Source: Tipula vernalis (lineage: Eukaryota; Arthropoda; Insecta; Diptera; Tipulidae). Taken from it: a stretch of 64,000 nt of DNA. Within the stretch, counting starts at the first letter, position 1; every line of letters starts with the position of its first letter. Shown here piece after piece: positions 23,178 to 32,443 of the stretch. The stretch covers positions 111,776,838 to 111,840,837 of the forward strand of contig OY282558.1 in NCBI GenBank assembly GCA_958295665.1, written 5' to 3'. The notes below the pieces were generated by a model. The model worked only from the letters and a program-made list of their open reading frames with translations, made no database searches and was not told the DNA's origin. The position numbers were made by a program, and so were the translations under genes.

Positions 23178-23631
23178 ACTATCTGGGAACCTGGAAATTT
23201 ATAGATTGTTAAGTATTGTGATTTATTTACCTGTACTAGCTCAGTTTTTATTTTTTCTTGTGTTTTTATTTTATTTTATTTTATTTTATTTTATGTTGAT
23301 TTCATCGCCACTATCAATTGCTTTGTCTATTTACATTTCCTTAACAGATTTAATTAGTCAAATTTTTTTGTGTTTAATTTCTTTTACGTTGGCACTATTG
23401 AATATTAATACTATGAATGTAAAGCACGATGTAAGTTATTTTTGGTCGTTTTACTCGTTTTTTGTTTTTTCTAATATTTTAAATTTTTACGTAAACATAT
23501 CTTTTCTTATCATTAAGCGAATTTTAAATTCAACGCGATATTTTATGATTATTGCTCTATATTATATTTTTGCTCAATTTATTTTTATCATTGTTTGTAA
23601 GTTATTTTTGATTTGCATTTTTTATGAGTAG
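23095..23631 (+). CDS. Hydrophobic bridging ORF between ORF1 and ORF2 (doubtful)
   Basis: 178 codons, in a frame overlapping the last 83 bp of ORF1 and the first 8 bp of ORF2 (its TAG follows the ORF2 ATG inside ATGAGTAG). The product would be almost entirely hydrophobic, with three or more membrane spans rich in Phe, Leu, Ile and Tyr, interrupted by short polar loops such as NINTMNVKHDVS. The underlying DNA is strongly T-rich, including repeated TTTTA units, which by itself favours stop-free hydrophobic frames. I cannot decide between a real third ORF and a compositional accident. Confidence 0.25.
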   Translation: MFIELLRSTIFFGLKTFTRKLKAIHLIELSGNLEIYRLLSIVIYLPVLAQFLFFLVFLFYFILFYFMLISSPLSIALSIYISLTDLISQIFLCLISFTLALLNINTMNVKHDVSYFWSFYSFFVFSNILNFYVNISFLIIKRILNSTRYFMIIALYYIFAQFIFIIVCKLFLICIFYE

Positions 23632-26485
23632 TAAATATAGCATACTGCACCAAAATATTAGAAGTTTAAGAGCAAATTTTGATATGTTTAGTACGTTTGT
23701 AGCCAGTCTGAATACTCTACCTGATTTGATTTTTGTTTCTGAAATTTGGATTTATTCGAACGAAACAACAGAATTCAATTTGCCTAATTACAGCTTTAAA
23801 GCTTGCTGTAACGATAATTACCGCGCCGGTGGAGTTGGTGTCTTTATACATAAAAATCTAACAGTTATATCATGCTGTACTTGTAATTGGATTTCAGCTG
23901 ATGTTCTTAGATTAGACACTCAACTAGGTAAAAATTTTTGGATTTTTCTGTGTTTTTACCGTTTTTGTAATAGTGATCTTAATGATTTTTGCAATGATTT
24001 AGATAATTTGCTGGGTACTATTAACAATAATAACATAGTGATCTTAGGTGATATTAATATAAATCTATTGAATAACGTAAGCTGTTTTAACTACCAAGCA
24101 ATGCTTGCATCATATGGATTCCTCAGTGTATCTAACAATCCAACTAGGAATCTATCATGTTTAGACCATGTTTTTGTTAAATCCAGTAGTACATATACTT
24201 TTAGTATTGATAATTTACCAATACATTTTTCCGATCATAATTTAATTACTCTCAATATTTGGGTAGAATCGAATAGACCTGTGATATGTTATAGTGGAAA
24301 GAGTTCAAAAGTTAATTATGACAAACTTAGAGATCGTCTTCTAGTTGAAAACTGGGATCTTGTTTACCATGAAAAAAATTGTAATACAGCATTCGATATT
24401 TTCTTAAATAAATTAATTTCCCATATTGAACTTTCCAAAGAAATAATTACTTATCGCATTAGCAAGAAGTTAAAGCCCTGGATGAATTATTATCTTTTGT
24501 GTAAAATTAATAAACTTAAAAAAATTTCTAAAAAATTAAGAAGGTATCCAAATAACACTCGGTTAGAAAATTATGTAAGAAAACTCTCTAAGCATGTAAA
24601 TATGACTGTTAAACGGGTCAAAAGAGTATATTACAAAGATAAATTTGGTTTAATAGGGAATAATCCTAAGCTTATGTGGAAGGAAATTGATGATATTTTG
24701 GGTAGAAATACGTCCCAAAACAAAAACCAAATAACACAAATTTATGAATATCAATCAAACGTTCTTCTTACTGATGATCAGAATATATGTAATGAATTTA
24801 ATAAATTTTTTATAACTGTTTCATCCGACATGACTTCCAATATTTTTCCTAATAGTACTAACAGTGGAGAGCAAAAACAATTTATTTTTGGAAACCGTGA
24901 TAGTTACTGTACTTCTTGTTATTTCGATGAAATTAATTCTTTGGAGATTATTTCTGAAATTCAGAAGTTAAAAAACAAACATTCTAAAGGATTTGATGGA
25001 GTAGATAATATCATTGTTAAAAATTGTGCCTGGTATTTGGTTGATGTATTAAAATTTTTATTTAATTTAAGTCTAAAGAGCGGAATTTTTCCAGACGCCT
25101 TAAAAATAGCTGTTGTTATTCCAGTTTTTAAAAAGGGTGATGCTCTGCAATTAAACAATTACCGACCGATCTCACTATTGAGTACTTTTTCAAAATTATT
25201 TGAGAAATTAATTAAACGACGATTAGTCTCTTACCTTGGTAAAATAAAATTTTTTAGTGATCACCAATTTGGATTCATAGAAGGAAAATCTACGGAAGAA
25301 GCTCTTTTAAATTTTCTGAGCAATATTTATTTAGCAATCAACAACTCTCAGAAATGCTCAGCAGTATTTTTGGACATTTCAAAAGCATTTGATACTGTTA
25401 ACCATGACATACTCATAATGAAATTGTCAAGTATTGGTGTTAGAGGCAAATTATTAGATTGGTTTATAAGTTACCTTCGTAAGCGTAGTCAAATTGTAAA
25501 AATTAATAACGTGAATAGTCCTCCAGGTCTTCTAAAATGTGGTGTTCCTCAGGGCTCAGTTTTGGGACCCTTATTGTTTTTAATTTATTTCAATTCTATC
25601 TTTGAAATTAATCTTAGAGGGTGTGCTACAGCGTTTGCAGATGATTTGGCTTTGACATATGCGTCTAATGATTACGTTGATATTCAACGGTTTATCAATT
25701 TTGATTTATGCACTCTAAGTAAATGGTTTTTTTATCACCGACTTGTTGCTAGTGAAAAATCTAGAATTATGCATTTTAGACGGCCCGACATAATAGTTGA
25801 TCAAAACTTTTTCAAGTATCACGTATACCCGTGTGATAAGAATCCATGTTTTGGGCAATGTTTTGATTTGCCCTGCATAAATGAGTTTAAATACTTAGGT
25901 GTAACAATTGACTCGCAGCTAAATTGGACCTCCCACCTAACTAATATCAGGAAAATTGTTATTACTGCAGTGCATACATTTTATAATCTTCGACCTTTGT
26001 GCCCTTCTTTTATTTTAAGAAGGTTATATCATGCTCTTGTTGAATCTATCTTAATGTATGGTATAACTAGTTGGGGTGGAATTTACTTTGCTAATATTGC
26101 AGATCTTTTTGTAGCGCAAAAAAGAATTATCAAATTAATTTATGCTTGTCCAAGGAATACACCCACTATTCCGCTTTTTCGCGAGTTAAACTTGTTGCCT
26201 CTAAGGTATTTGTATGTTTTTAAAGTATTGAAAATGTTTTTTGTTCGTAGCAATAGTTATCATAGTCGAATATACCACGTGTATAATATGAGAAATCCAA
26301 ACAATTTTGTCGGTCTTCGTTGTAATAGTGAAAGGTTTAGAAGATTTTATTTATATATGGCACCTTTTTGGTTCCATCTTTTACCTAAAAATGTGAAAAT
26401 GCTTCCATCTGCGCAGAAGCATAAATTTAACAGGGAAATTCGGACTTGGTTACTTGACATCGATGATATCGAGCAATATTTTTAG
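23624..26485 (+). CDS. CR1-like ORF2: endonuclease and reverse transcriptase
   Basis: 953 residues, uninterrupted. The N-terminal AP-like endonuclease begins SILHQNIRSLRANFD, with SEIW (catalytic Glu), RAGGVGVF, ILGDINI and SDHNLIT in the expected order across residues 1-220. The reverse transcriptase occupies about 440-760: VIPVFKKGD, NNYRPISLL, HQFGFIEGKST, FLDISKAFDTVNH, GVPQGSVLGPLLF and the catalytic FADD at residues 671-674. The C-terminal region (SQLNWTSH, SILMYGITSWGG) matches the thumb and post-RT domain. No RNase H domain follows. The enzyme nicks target DNA and primes reverse transcription there. It probably retains activity, as every motif is intact. Confidence 0.88.
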   Translation: MSSKYSILHQNIRSLRANFDMFSTFVASLNTLPDLIFVSEIWIYSNETTEFNLPNYSFKACCNDNYRAGGVGVFIHKNLTVISCCTCNWISADVLRLDTQLGKNFWIFLCFYRFCNSDLNDFCNDLDNLLGTINNNNIVILGDININLLNNVSCFNYQAMLASYGFLSVSNNPTRNLSCLDHVFVKSSSTYTFSIDNLPIHFSDHNLITLNIWVESNRPVICYSGKSSKVNYDKLRDRLLVENWDLVYHEKNCNTAFDIFLNKLISHIELSKEIITYRISKKLKPWMNYYLLCKINKLKKISKKLRRYPNNTRLENYVRKLSKHVNMTVKRVKRVYYKDKFGLIGNNPKLMWKEIDDILGRNTSQNKNQITQIYEYQSNVLLTDDQNICNEFNKFFITVSSDMTSNIFPNSTNSGEQKQFIFGNRDSYCTSCYFDEINSLEIISEIQKLKNKHSKGFDGVDNIIVKNCAWYLVDVLKFLFNLSLKSGIFPDALKIAVVIPVFKKGDALQLNNYRPISLLSTFSKLFEKLIKRRLVSYLGKIKFFSDHQFGFIEGKSTEEALLNFLSNIYLAINNSQKCSAVFLDISKAFDTVNHDILIMKLSSIGVRGKLLDWFISYLRKRSQIVKINNVNSPPGLLKCGVPQGSVLGPLLFLIYFNSIFEINLRGCATAFADDLALTYASNDYVDIQRFINFDLCTLSKWFFYHRLVASEKSRIMHFRRPDIIVDQNFFKYHVYPCDKNPCFGQCFDLPCINEFKYLGVTIDSQLNWTSHLTNIRKIVITAVHTFYNLRPLCPSFILRRLYHALVESILMYGITSWGGIYFANIADLFVAQKRIIKLIYACPRNTPTIPLFRELNLLPLRYLYVFKVLKMFFVRSNSYHSRIYHVYNMRNPNNFVGLRCNSERFRRFYLYMAPFWFHLLPKNVKMLPSAQKHKFNREIRTWLLDIDDIEQYF

Positions 26486-26739
26486 TATAAATGTTAAATT
26501 ACATTATGTTCTAATGTGCCGTCGTGTAGTTAAATATATCTATTTTAATAACTGAGCTTGTATTTTGTTGAAGATTATTGTTAATTATCTAAACAAAGAA
26601 TATTATATAAATTTTAATTAAAATTTGTTTTAAATTGCTCCACTACAGACATAATGTCTATAGGAGCTGTACTTTATTTCATATTTTATAATGTTGTTTC
26701 AATTAGATTTTAATTTTGTATTTATTTTATTGAAATAAA

Positions 26740-26743
<4 letters not shown>

Positions 26744-26782
<39 letters not shown>
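26744..26782 (+). repeat. (TAA)n tail of the CR1-like element
   Basis: About 13 uninterrupted TAA/AAT triplets follow the 3' UTR and end at the foldback arm. Simple-repeat tails instead of poly(A) are characteristic of CR1 and I group non-LTR elements. Confidence 0.8.
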
Positions 26783-26860
26783 TTAATTTTTTCTTGAATT
26801 ACACTATCAAACAATTGTACACTTTCGTGGAATGTGTTAAAAAAAAGTGTTAAAAACTTA

Positions 26861-27252
26861 TGGCGTGTGCATATGTATGGATCGATGTACACGCCATTTT
26901 TATTAGACGAAACATACATTTTATTTTAATTTATTTTTGATTGCTAAACATTTTAATTATTATGTAATAATTATTTATTTTTTTGTAACATGTTTTGTTT
27001 ATTTATTTATTTTACTACCACCATCTTATGTGTTTTGTCTTTTAGTAAATTTATTTATTAGATGAGCGCGCGTGCGCTCATCACAATGTCCGAGACGAGA
27101 CTGTTTTGCTCTGTGTTGTCTTTTTGTTATTTCGTCTATCTGGTTGTGTTTTGAGTTGTTGCGCGTTTGGTATACGTGAATGCCGGTGACAGAAAGGGCG
27201 CGTTGTTTTTTTGGTGTGACGGCGAACGCATGTACGCATGTGTGAACCGCCA
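26861..27252. mobile_element. Approx. 390-bp insert in the right foldback arm
   Basis: Relative to the left arm, where TTTTTAACAC runs straight into GTGAAG, the right arm is interrupted between GTTAAAAACTT and ACTTCACACC. The insert carries a hairpin (TGGCGTGT to ACACGCCA, about 26863-26897) and is richer in GC at 27060-27250. Two overlapping minus-strand ORFs (27026-27298) have no known domain. It is probably a small non-autonomous element; its family is not recognised. Confidence 0.45.
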
Positions 27253-27289
27253 CAAACTTCACACCGGTGGCAACCTGACACTTTTGAGA

Positions 27290-28002
27290 CGCAGCCAATC
27301 TGCTTTATGTTATCGGCCGACCTAAATAAATATAACTTTAATATTGTTTTGGACAGTGTATTTTACAGAGATGTTTTACTGTATAATGGTTTAATAAAAC
27401 CAATCGATAAAACCACTAAACCACAATTGTTCGAAACTATAGTTAAAAATAAATTATTTCTTGAATATTTAGAGTCGTACGATATTTTACATATTGATTG
27501 ATTGTTTCTCTGGTCAATTGCATTTACTTGATTAAGCTTAGTACGAGAGATATCCGTATTTTTTCAACTTGTTTTCTGCAGGAGCCAAGTTTAACAGATA
27601 AGTAAGTTTGTGATGTAATATTCTTGCGGTTATTTCTAATTTACATACATACACTTCGTTATGATATCTAAAAAAAGTAAATACTTTTTAATTTGTTTCG
27701 TTATATAATTTGTGTAGTTTAATCTAATTTTTGGAATATTTTAGATCGTAATAGATTGTGATAAATTATAATATGTTTAATTATTGTAATACTAATAAAC
27801 CGGCATTTTGTTTAGCTTGACTGGAGCTTTCGAGTTTGTTTTCACGATTCAGCATCAACGGTATATAGGTTTCTGATTTTAAATTAAATCATAATAGAAA
27901 AATTGTCAATTTTCAGGAGGACGCTTTTTAGGTTTTTTAGCTAGCACTTTTTGGTCACATGATTAATTAAGAATATTCTTTACTGTAAATGATTCATTTC
28001 TA
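27290..28002 (+). repeat. Block X copy 2 (longest open frame)
   Basis: This copy has no stop in the shared frame: from about 27308 it reads MLSADLNKYNFNIVLDSVFY and on through KPQLFETIVKNKLFLEYLES to DILHID and TGA at 27501. The acceptor-like TTTTCTGCAG (about 27572-27581) and AAGTAAGTTT lie downstream, as does TTTTCAGGAGGACGC at about 27910. Homology to X1 extends to about 28000, where a later insertion interrupts it. Confidence 0.6.
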
Positions 28003-28360
28003 CTTTTTCATTAATTTTTTTGTTCAATGTTAATTAATTCATGTAATTTCTAATATGCTACCGGTGGTTAGACAATTTTAATTGTGTTTCGATTAACACG
28101 AGAAAGTATATTAGTATTTACGAGCAGTAATTCAACGAAACCGACTAATAGACATAATTCTATTTATTTAATTAAATGATTTTTAATATGTTTCGAAGAT
28201 TGTAAGAGAATTCAATCCAGTTTCGTTGAATTACTGTTCGTTAATACTAATATACTTTTCGTGTTAATCGAAACACAATTAAAATGGTCTAACCACCGGT
28301 AGCATATTAGAAATTACATGAATTAATTAACATTCTACAAAAAAATTAATGAAAAAGTTT
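28003..28360. mobile_element. Palindromic MITE with about 145-bp inverted arms
   Basis: Arms at about 28003-28150 and 28215-28360 are near-perfect inverted repeats, for example CTTTTTCATTAATTTTTTTG opposite AAAAAAATTAATGAAAAAG, and GCTACCGGTGGTTAGAC opposite TCTAACCACCGGTAGC. The 60-bp centre is AT-rich and non-coding. Block X1 (around 6470) is uninterrupted at the corresponding site, so the MITE, or a roughly 520-bp insert containing it, arrived after duplication. Confidence 0.8.
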
Positions 28361-28804
28361 AAATTAGCTTACACACAGAGCAGTGTGAATATCGTGAAGA
28401 AGAAAATTTTTTTAAGAGAATTCATCTGCATTAGTACGATTCGCTAGTACTTAAAGCACAGCACATTCTGTATATGTATATAGAATGTAAATTGTGGTAT
28501 AATCAGTCCAGTCGCCGCGGCCTCTCCTGACACAATTGTTTTACATTTTTGAATAATGGAATGAACGAAAATTTTAAATGTTGTTTGGATGCATATTACA
28601 TTGCAAATAATCGCTAAAAAAAAGTGTGGCCTCTAATTAAATAGAAACAGCGCAATAAATAAAACTTCGTTTTTTAAATCTGAATAATGATTTCGGTTGT
28701 TCAAAGGTATTTTCTTTTGTTGGAAAAATAGGCAGAAACAAGAGCTTTACACCAGAATTGAGGAAGGCGATAGTATGAAAATATTCCAAAAAAATGCAAA
28801 TTAT
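28361..28804. other. Unassigned sequence, possible Tc1-like 5' end
   Basis: The last 190 bp may be the start of a Tc1-like element: AGTGTGGCCTCTAATTAAAT near 28623 looks terminal, and on the + strand KSFTPELRKAIV (about 28740-28780) resembles the first helix of a Tc1 DNA-binding domain. It is cut off at the truncated BEL LTR. The first 250 bp show nothing recognisable. Confidence 0.35.
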
Positions 28805-28898
28805 GATAAGTATTTCGATTTTATATAATATTGAATATTCATCTTATGATTTTATATAATAAAAATTGTTTAATGTTTTTAGGTTACAATATTTAACA
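28805..28898 (-). repeat. Truncated 3' LTR of the BEL element
   Basis: 93 of 94 bases match the first 94 bp of the 5' LTR (39849-39942). The match stops abruptly at 28805, so more than 500 bp of the LTR and the far target duplication are lost. Near identity implies a recent insertion, or at most a recent deletion. Confidence 0.8.
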
Positions 28899-30269
28899 TA
28901 CTCCCCGCCGTTGATGACACAAATTTAGGTAATGGGTCGCTTTATGATGTTGGTCGCTGTTTTTATGGTGACAACCCTTAATTAATCCCTGTGTGTCTGG
29001 ATGAACGTCGATAATTTTACCCATTGCCCACTTGCATGAAGGTAAGTTTTCCTCCTTGATTAATACCAAATCGCCGATTTTGATATTCTTTTCACGGTTT
29101 TTCCATTTATTTCTTTGTTGCAGATTGTTGAGATAGTCTTTGTGAAATCGTTTCCAAAAACTTTGTGCTTAATGCTCAACCTGTTGCCATCTGGATAATC
29201 GGGATGTCGCGATATCGTTTATATCATTTTCAGATACGGCTGCTAAAGATGATCCCATTAAAAAATGAGCCGGCGTTAGAGCCTCAAATGACTCATCGTC
29301 TGCTGATATCTCACAAAGTGGCCGTGAGTTTAATATGCCCTCGATCTGACACAACAATGTACTCATCTCTTCGAAGGTAAGATGGCAATTTCCAGTGACT
29401 CTATTTAGGTGAGTTTTAACCGACTTTACCGCAGATTCCCACAATCCACCAAAATGTGGAGCAGAGGGTGGTATATGATGCCAATTTATTGCATTAAGAG
29501 CGCAAAATTCTGTAATAACGGAATCATTAATATGGGAACTATTTAATTTGTATATCTCTTTTAGCTTTCTGTTGGCGCCAACAAAATTCGTGCCATTATC
29601 CGAATATATATTGCTTGGAACATTTCTTCTTGCCGAGAATCTTTTTAAGGCTGCAATGAAAGTGTCCGTAGTGAGTTCCGTAACTGCCTCGATATGTATC
29701 GCTTTGGTGACCATACATACGAAGATTGCGATATATCCTTTGATTAGTTTTGTACCGCGTCCTCTCGTGCTGGCTAACATGATTGGACCAGCATAATCTA
29801 TCCCACAGTTAGCAAATGGTCTGGCTGGGACTACTCGAACCGAAGGCAAATCACCCATAAGCTGCTTGGCGGTTTTTGCTCGATTTTTGAAACTTTAGAT
29901 ACATTTTTGGACTATGTTTCGCACAACTTCTCGGCCTTTTACGATCCAATAGTTTTGGCGGATAAGATGGAACATATGGGATGGATTTGGATGGAAGTAT
30001 TTTAAATGGAATGAGGAAATTATCATTTTACTTACGATATGGGAGTTAGGTAGAATGATAGGATGTTTATAATCATATGAATTTATTGAGTTTTTTAATC
30101 TCCCACCGACACGTAATAAACCATCAGCATCTAAAAACGGCGCCAGTGATGATAGCGAATTGTGTTTGGGTAGCGTCTGATTTTTGCTAATTATCGCGAT
30201 TTCGTTAGAATACAACAACACATTGTTGAACCCATTTGATGAGCCTTTTTGTGGCTGAAGACATTTCAT
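28899..30269 (-). pseudogene. BEL integrase region
   Basis: Minus-strand frames encode the integrase. The zinc-binding part (30269-29895) has the segment HLKYFHPNPSHMFHLIRQNYW. The core (29858-29169) has CGIDYAGPI, SDNGTNFVG and LWESAVKSVK, placing the catalytic Asp, Asp and Glu. The C-terminal tail reaches about 28900 with KIGDLVLIKEENLPSCKW and GKIIDVHPD, the usual BEL ending. A stop or shift between 29895 and 29858 and another near 29165 break the reading frame. Enzyme family is certain; activity is not expected. Confidence 0.85.
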
Positions 30270-32400
30270 TCAACGTTACTCCATTAATTTGTCGTGTTTC
30301 CTTCGTTTTTCTCGCATTTTCAATAAATCTATGAATGAAACTTAAAATTCTTATAGTTTTGTTGAAGGAAGACGTTCTACTTAATATGGATTCGTATATT
30401 TCGTTTTCAGTATGAATTGGCTGTGTATGAATAAGAGATATGGTTTGGTTTTGTTTCATTTCGCAGATGGTATCGCCATAATATACGTCGTTTTTTACAA
30501 TTGGCCATGCTTGTTCCGACTGAATTAACCACAATGGTCCATGCCACCACTGATCGAGTGTAAGGAGTTTTGATGATAGAATTCCCCTTGAAGCGTAGTC
30601 TGCTGGATTATTTTCGGACTTGATATGATTCCAATGATATCTGGGTAGTAATTGTTGAATTTCGGATACTCGGTTGGCTACAAAAGTCTTCCACTTGGTT
30701 GGATGTGCGGATAACCAGGCCAAAACAATATTTTAGTCAGTCCAACCATATACTGGAACACCTTCGGGTAACGTTTTTTTGACTTATAATATTAGCTTTG
30801 ATGGAAGATGTGCACCGCATAATTCCGGTCGAGGCAACGAAACTTGCTTTATTGGCGCTACCTTGGTCTTTGATGCAATCAGTTCCACTTGTATGTCTCC
30901 CTTTTCGTTTGTAAATCGGCTGTAGATCACTGCTGCATAGGCTCGTTCGCTGGCATCACAAAACCCATGAATCTTCATTTTATTCTTGTTTATGTATCGC
31001 GATATTTTAAGTTGTAGTGGATCGAATACTTTGGAAGCATTTGATATTAACGATCGCTTTGCCGGTATCATTTCGTCTGGCAGCTTTACCTTGAAAGATA
31101 ATAAATCATCTTCTAAATTCCATTGAAGGCCTAGGATTTTGGTAGATGAGTTCACATCTTCAATGGGAACTAATGACTCAATATTTTTTCGTATTTCCCG
31201 CAGCTCACTAGCACTAGATTGCCATTTCCGCAAATTGAATCCCCTTTGTTTTAAAATATATCCTAATTTATCTTTCAGGTATCGGGCTTCTTCTAAGGTA
31301 TCTGCACCGGACAGGTAGTCATCTATATCGAAACTATTTAAAATTTCCTCAGCAATTAATGAATGTTCTTGTTGCAAATCAAACGCAGTCTACTGCAAAT
31401 CTTGTTGCCAAAAAAGCTGGTTTATATGGTTTAAATGGTTCACTTACTTTTTCTCGCCATAGGATTTGCTGATATTTTTTATCGTCTTCAGCTATCATAA
31501 CTTGTCTGTATATCTTTTCTATGTCTGCCGTTAGAGTAATTATATTGTACCGGAATTTCCACAAAGTAGTCCATAGCGTTGGTTGTAGGGTTGGACCGAC
31601 CATAAGAATGTCATTGATCGAATAATCGCTGCTAGTCTTACTGGAACCATCAAATACGACGCGCAATATTGTCGTGGTACTCTCCTCTTTTGTGACAGCA
31701 GGGTGCGGCAAATAGTAGGTATTCTCCACTGGGGTGGTTGTGGAATCTCCTGGAATCTCGCATAAATGTCCCAGGGTAATATATTCTCGCATGATTTTGA
31801 TGTATTCCGATTTCAATTTAGGTTCGCGGTTTAATTTATTTCCTAAATTGAAGAATCGTTTTGTTGAGATATTCAACGAATCGCCCAGTGCTGCATGGGA
31901 TAGTTTTAGCGGCAACTTCACAATATATCTGCCGGAATTGTGTCGCTCAAAATTTGTTTTGAAATGCTCCTCGTATTCACTCTCTTCTTTGGAAAGTAGA
32001 CTGCAGCTGGGAAGTTCCTCCATTTTCTAAAATCTTCTAATGCTCTCATCGATATTTACTCCCACATGATAGTTGAGGCTTGTGGTTTGGTTTTTAGTTT
32101 TGTTTGCTTCCCCTGCCAGAACCCAACCGAACATTGTATTTTGAGCCGATAAATTGTCTGCTAAATCTTCAAGACGGCCCTCTCGTAATACATTGAAGAA
32201 ATGGTCTGCTCTAATAATGATATCCAATATCCCGGGTTTGTTAAAATATGGATCTGCTAGTTGTAGTCCTGTGAATTTTAATAAAATATGAAATATTTAT
32301 TTAACAAGAGGGTAAAGAATTGGTTAATTTTAAGATAATTAACACATTGAGCGCTAGTGTTTCTGTATTTGAATACAATGATCCTGCTTTAATTGCCATT
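30205..32400 (-). pseudogene. BEL protease, reverse transcriptase and RNase H region
   Basis: In order on the minus strand: protease-flanking domain (32227-32027, IIIRADHFFNVLREGR and NTMFGWVLAGE); RT N-terminal half (32023-31379, RVVFDGSSKTSSDYSINDIL and LTADIEKIYRQVMI); after a frameshift at about 31378, the RT C-terminal half (31377-30784) with the active-site IDDYLSGAD; then the RNase H-like region (from about 30780) with WTD, a TAA in place of the usual Ser codon, and IVLAWLSAHPTKW. All parts are collinear with BEL pol. Lesions are few, so decay is recent. Confidence 0.85.
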
Positions 32401-32402
32401 AA

Positions 32403-32443
32403 CAACAGCGATCATAAGAGTAGCACTCTTATGATCGCTGTTG
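32403..32443. repeat. Perfect 19-bp inverted duplication inside BEL pol
   Basis: CAACAGCGATCATAAGAGT (32403-32421), a 3-nt loop AGC, and its exact reverse complement (32425-32443). On the coding strand it follows the gag/protease reading LLPTAIIRV and ends the frame at once. It looks like a templated inverted duplication rather than element structure. Confidence 0.8.

Larger units (their letters stand above)
21790..26785 (+). mobile_element. CR1-group non-LTR retrotransposon, apparently full length
   Basis: Runs from the end of the foldback-like element to a (TAA)n tail at about 26744-26782. It comprises a 5' UTR of about 400 bp, ORF1 (22197-23177), a 446-bp inter-ORF region, ORF2 (23624-26485) and a 3' UTR of about 250 bp. 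Both ORFs are uninterrupted with all catalytic motifs, unlike every other element here, so this is the youngest or best-preserved autonomous element. PHD-type ORF1 and a simple-repeat tail fit the CR1/Kiri/Daphne side of the Jockey superfamily; the exact clade is inference. Confidence 0.75.
20187..27268. mobile_element. TIR/foldback-type element, nested, about 7.1 kb with cargo
   Basis: Ends are inverted: ACCGGTGTGAAGTTTTTAAC at 20187 and CAAACTTCACACCGGT at about 27252-27267. Inverted arms of about 185 bp contain two imperfect direct subrepeats (motifs AAGTGTACA and TTTGATAGTGTAATTCAAG, mirrored near 26795-26830). Flanks GCCAACCTT (left) and GGCAACCTG (right) look like an 8-9 bp target duplication with two mismatches. 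In other units the gag remnant and block X are adjacent at this point, confirming an insertion. The interior holds a second foldback, a CR1-like retrotransposon and a 390-bp insert in the right arm. Confidence 0.6.

Noticed and set aside
26722..26919. 65-codon minus ORF with poly-Ile stretch
   Set aside because: Produced by the (TAA)n tail of the CR1-like element.
27026..27298. Two overlapping minus ORFs of 90 and 66 codons
   Set aside because: In the less AT-rich insert of the foldback arm; no domain, no start context, and the frames overlap each other.
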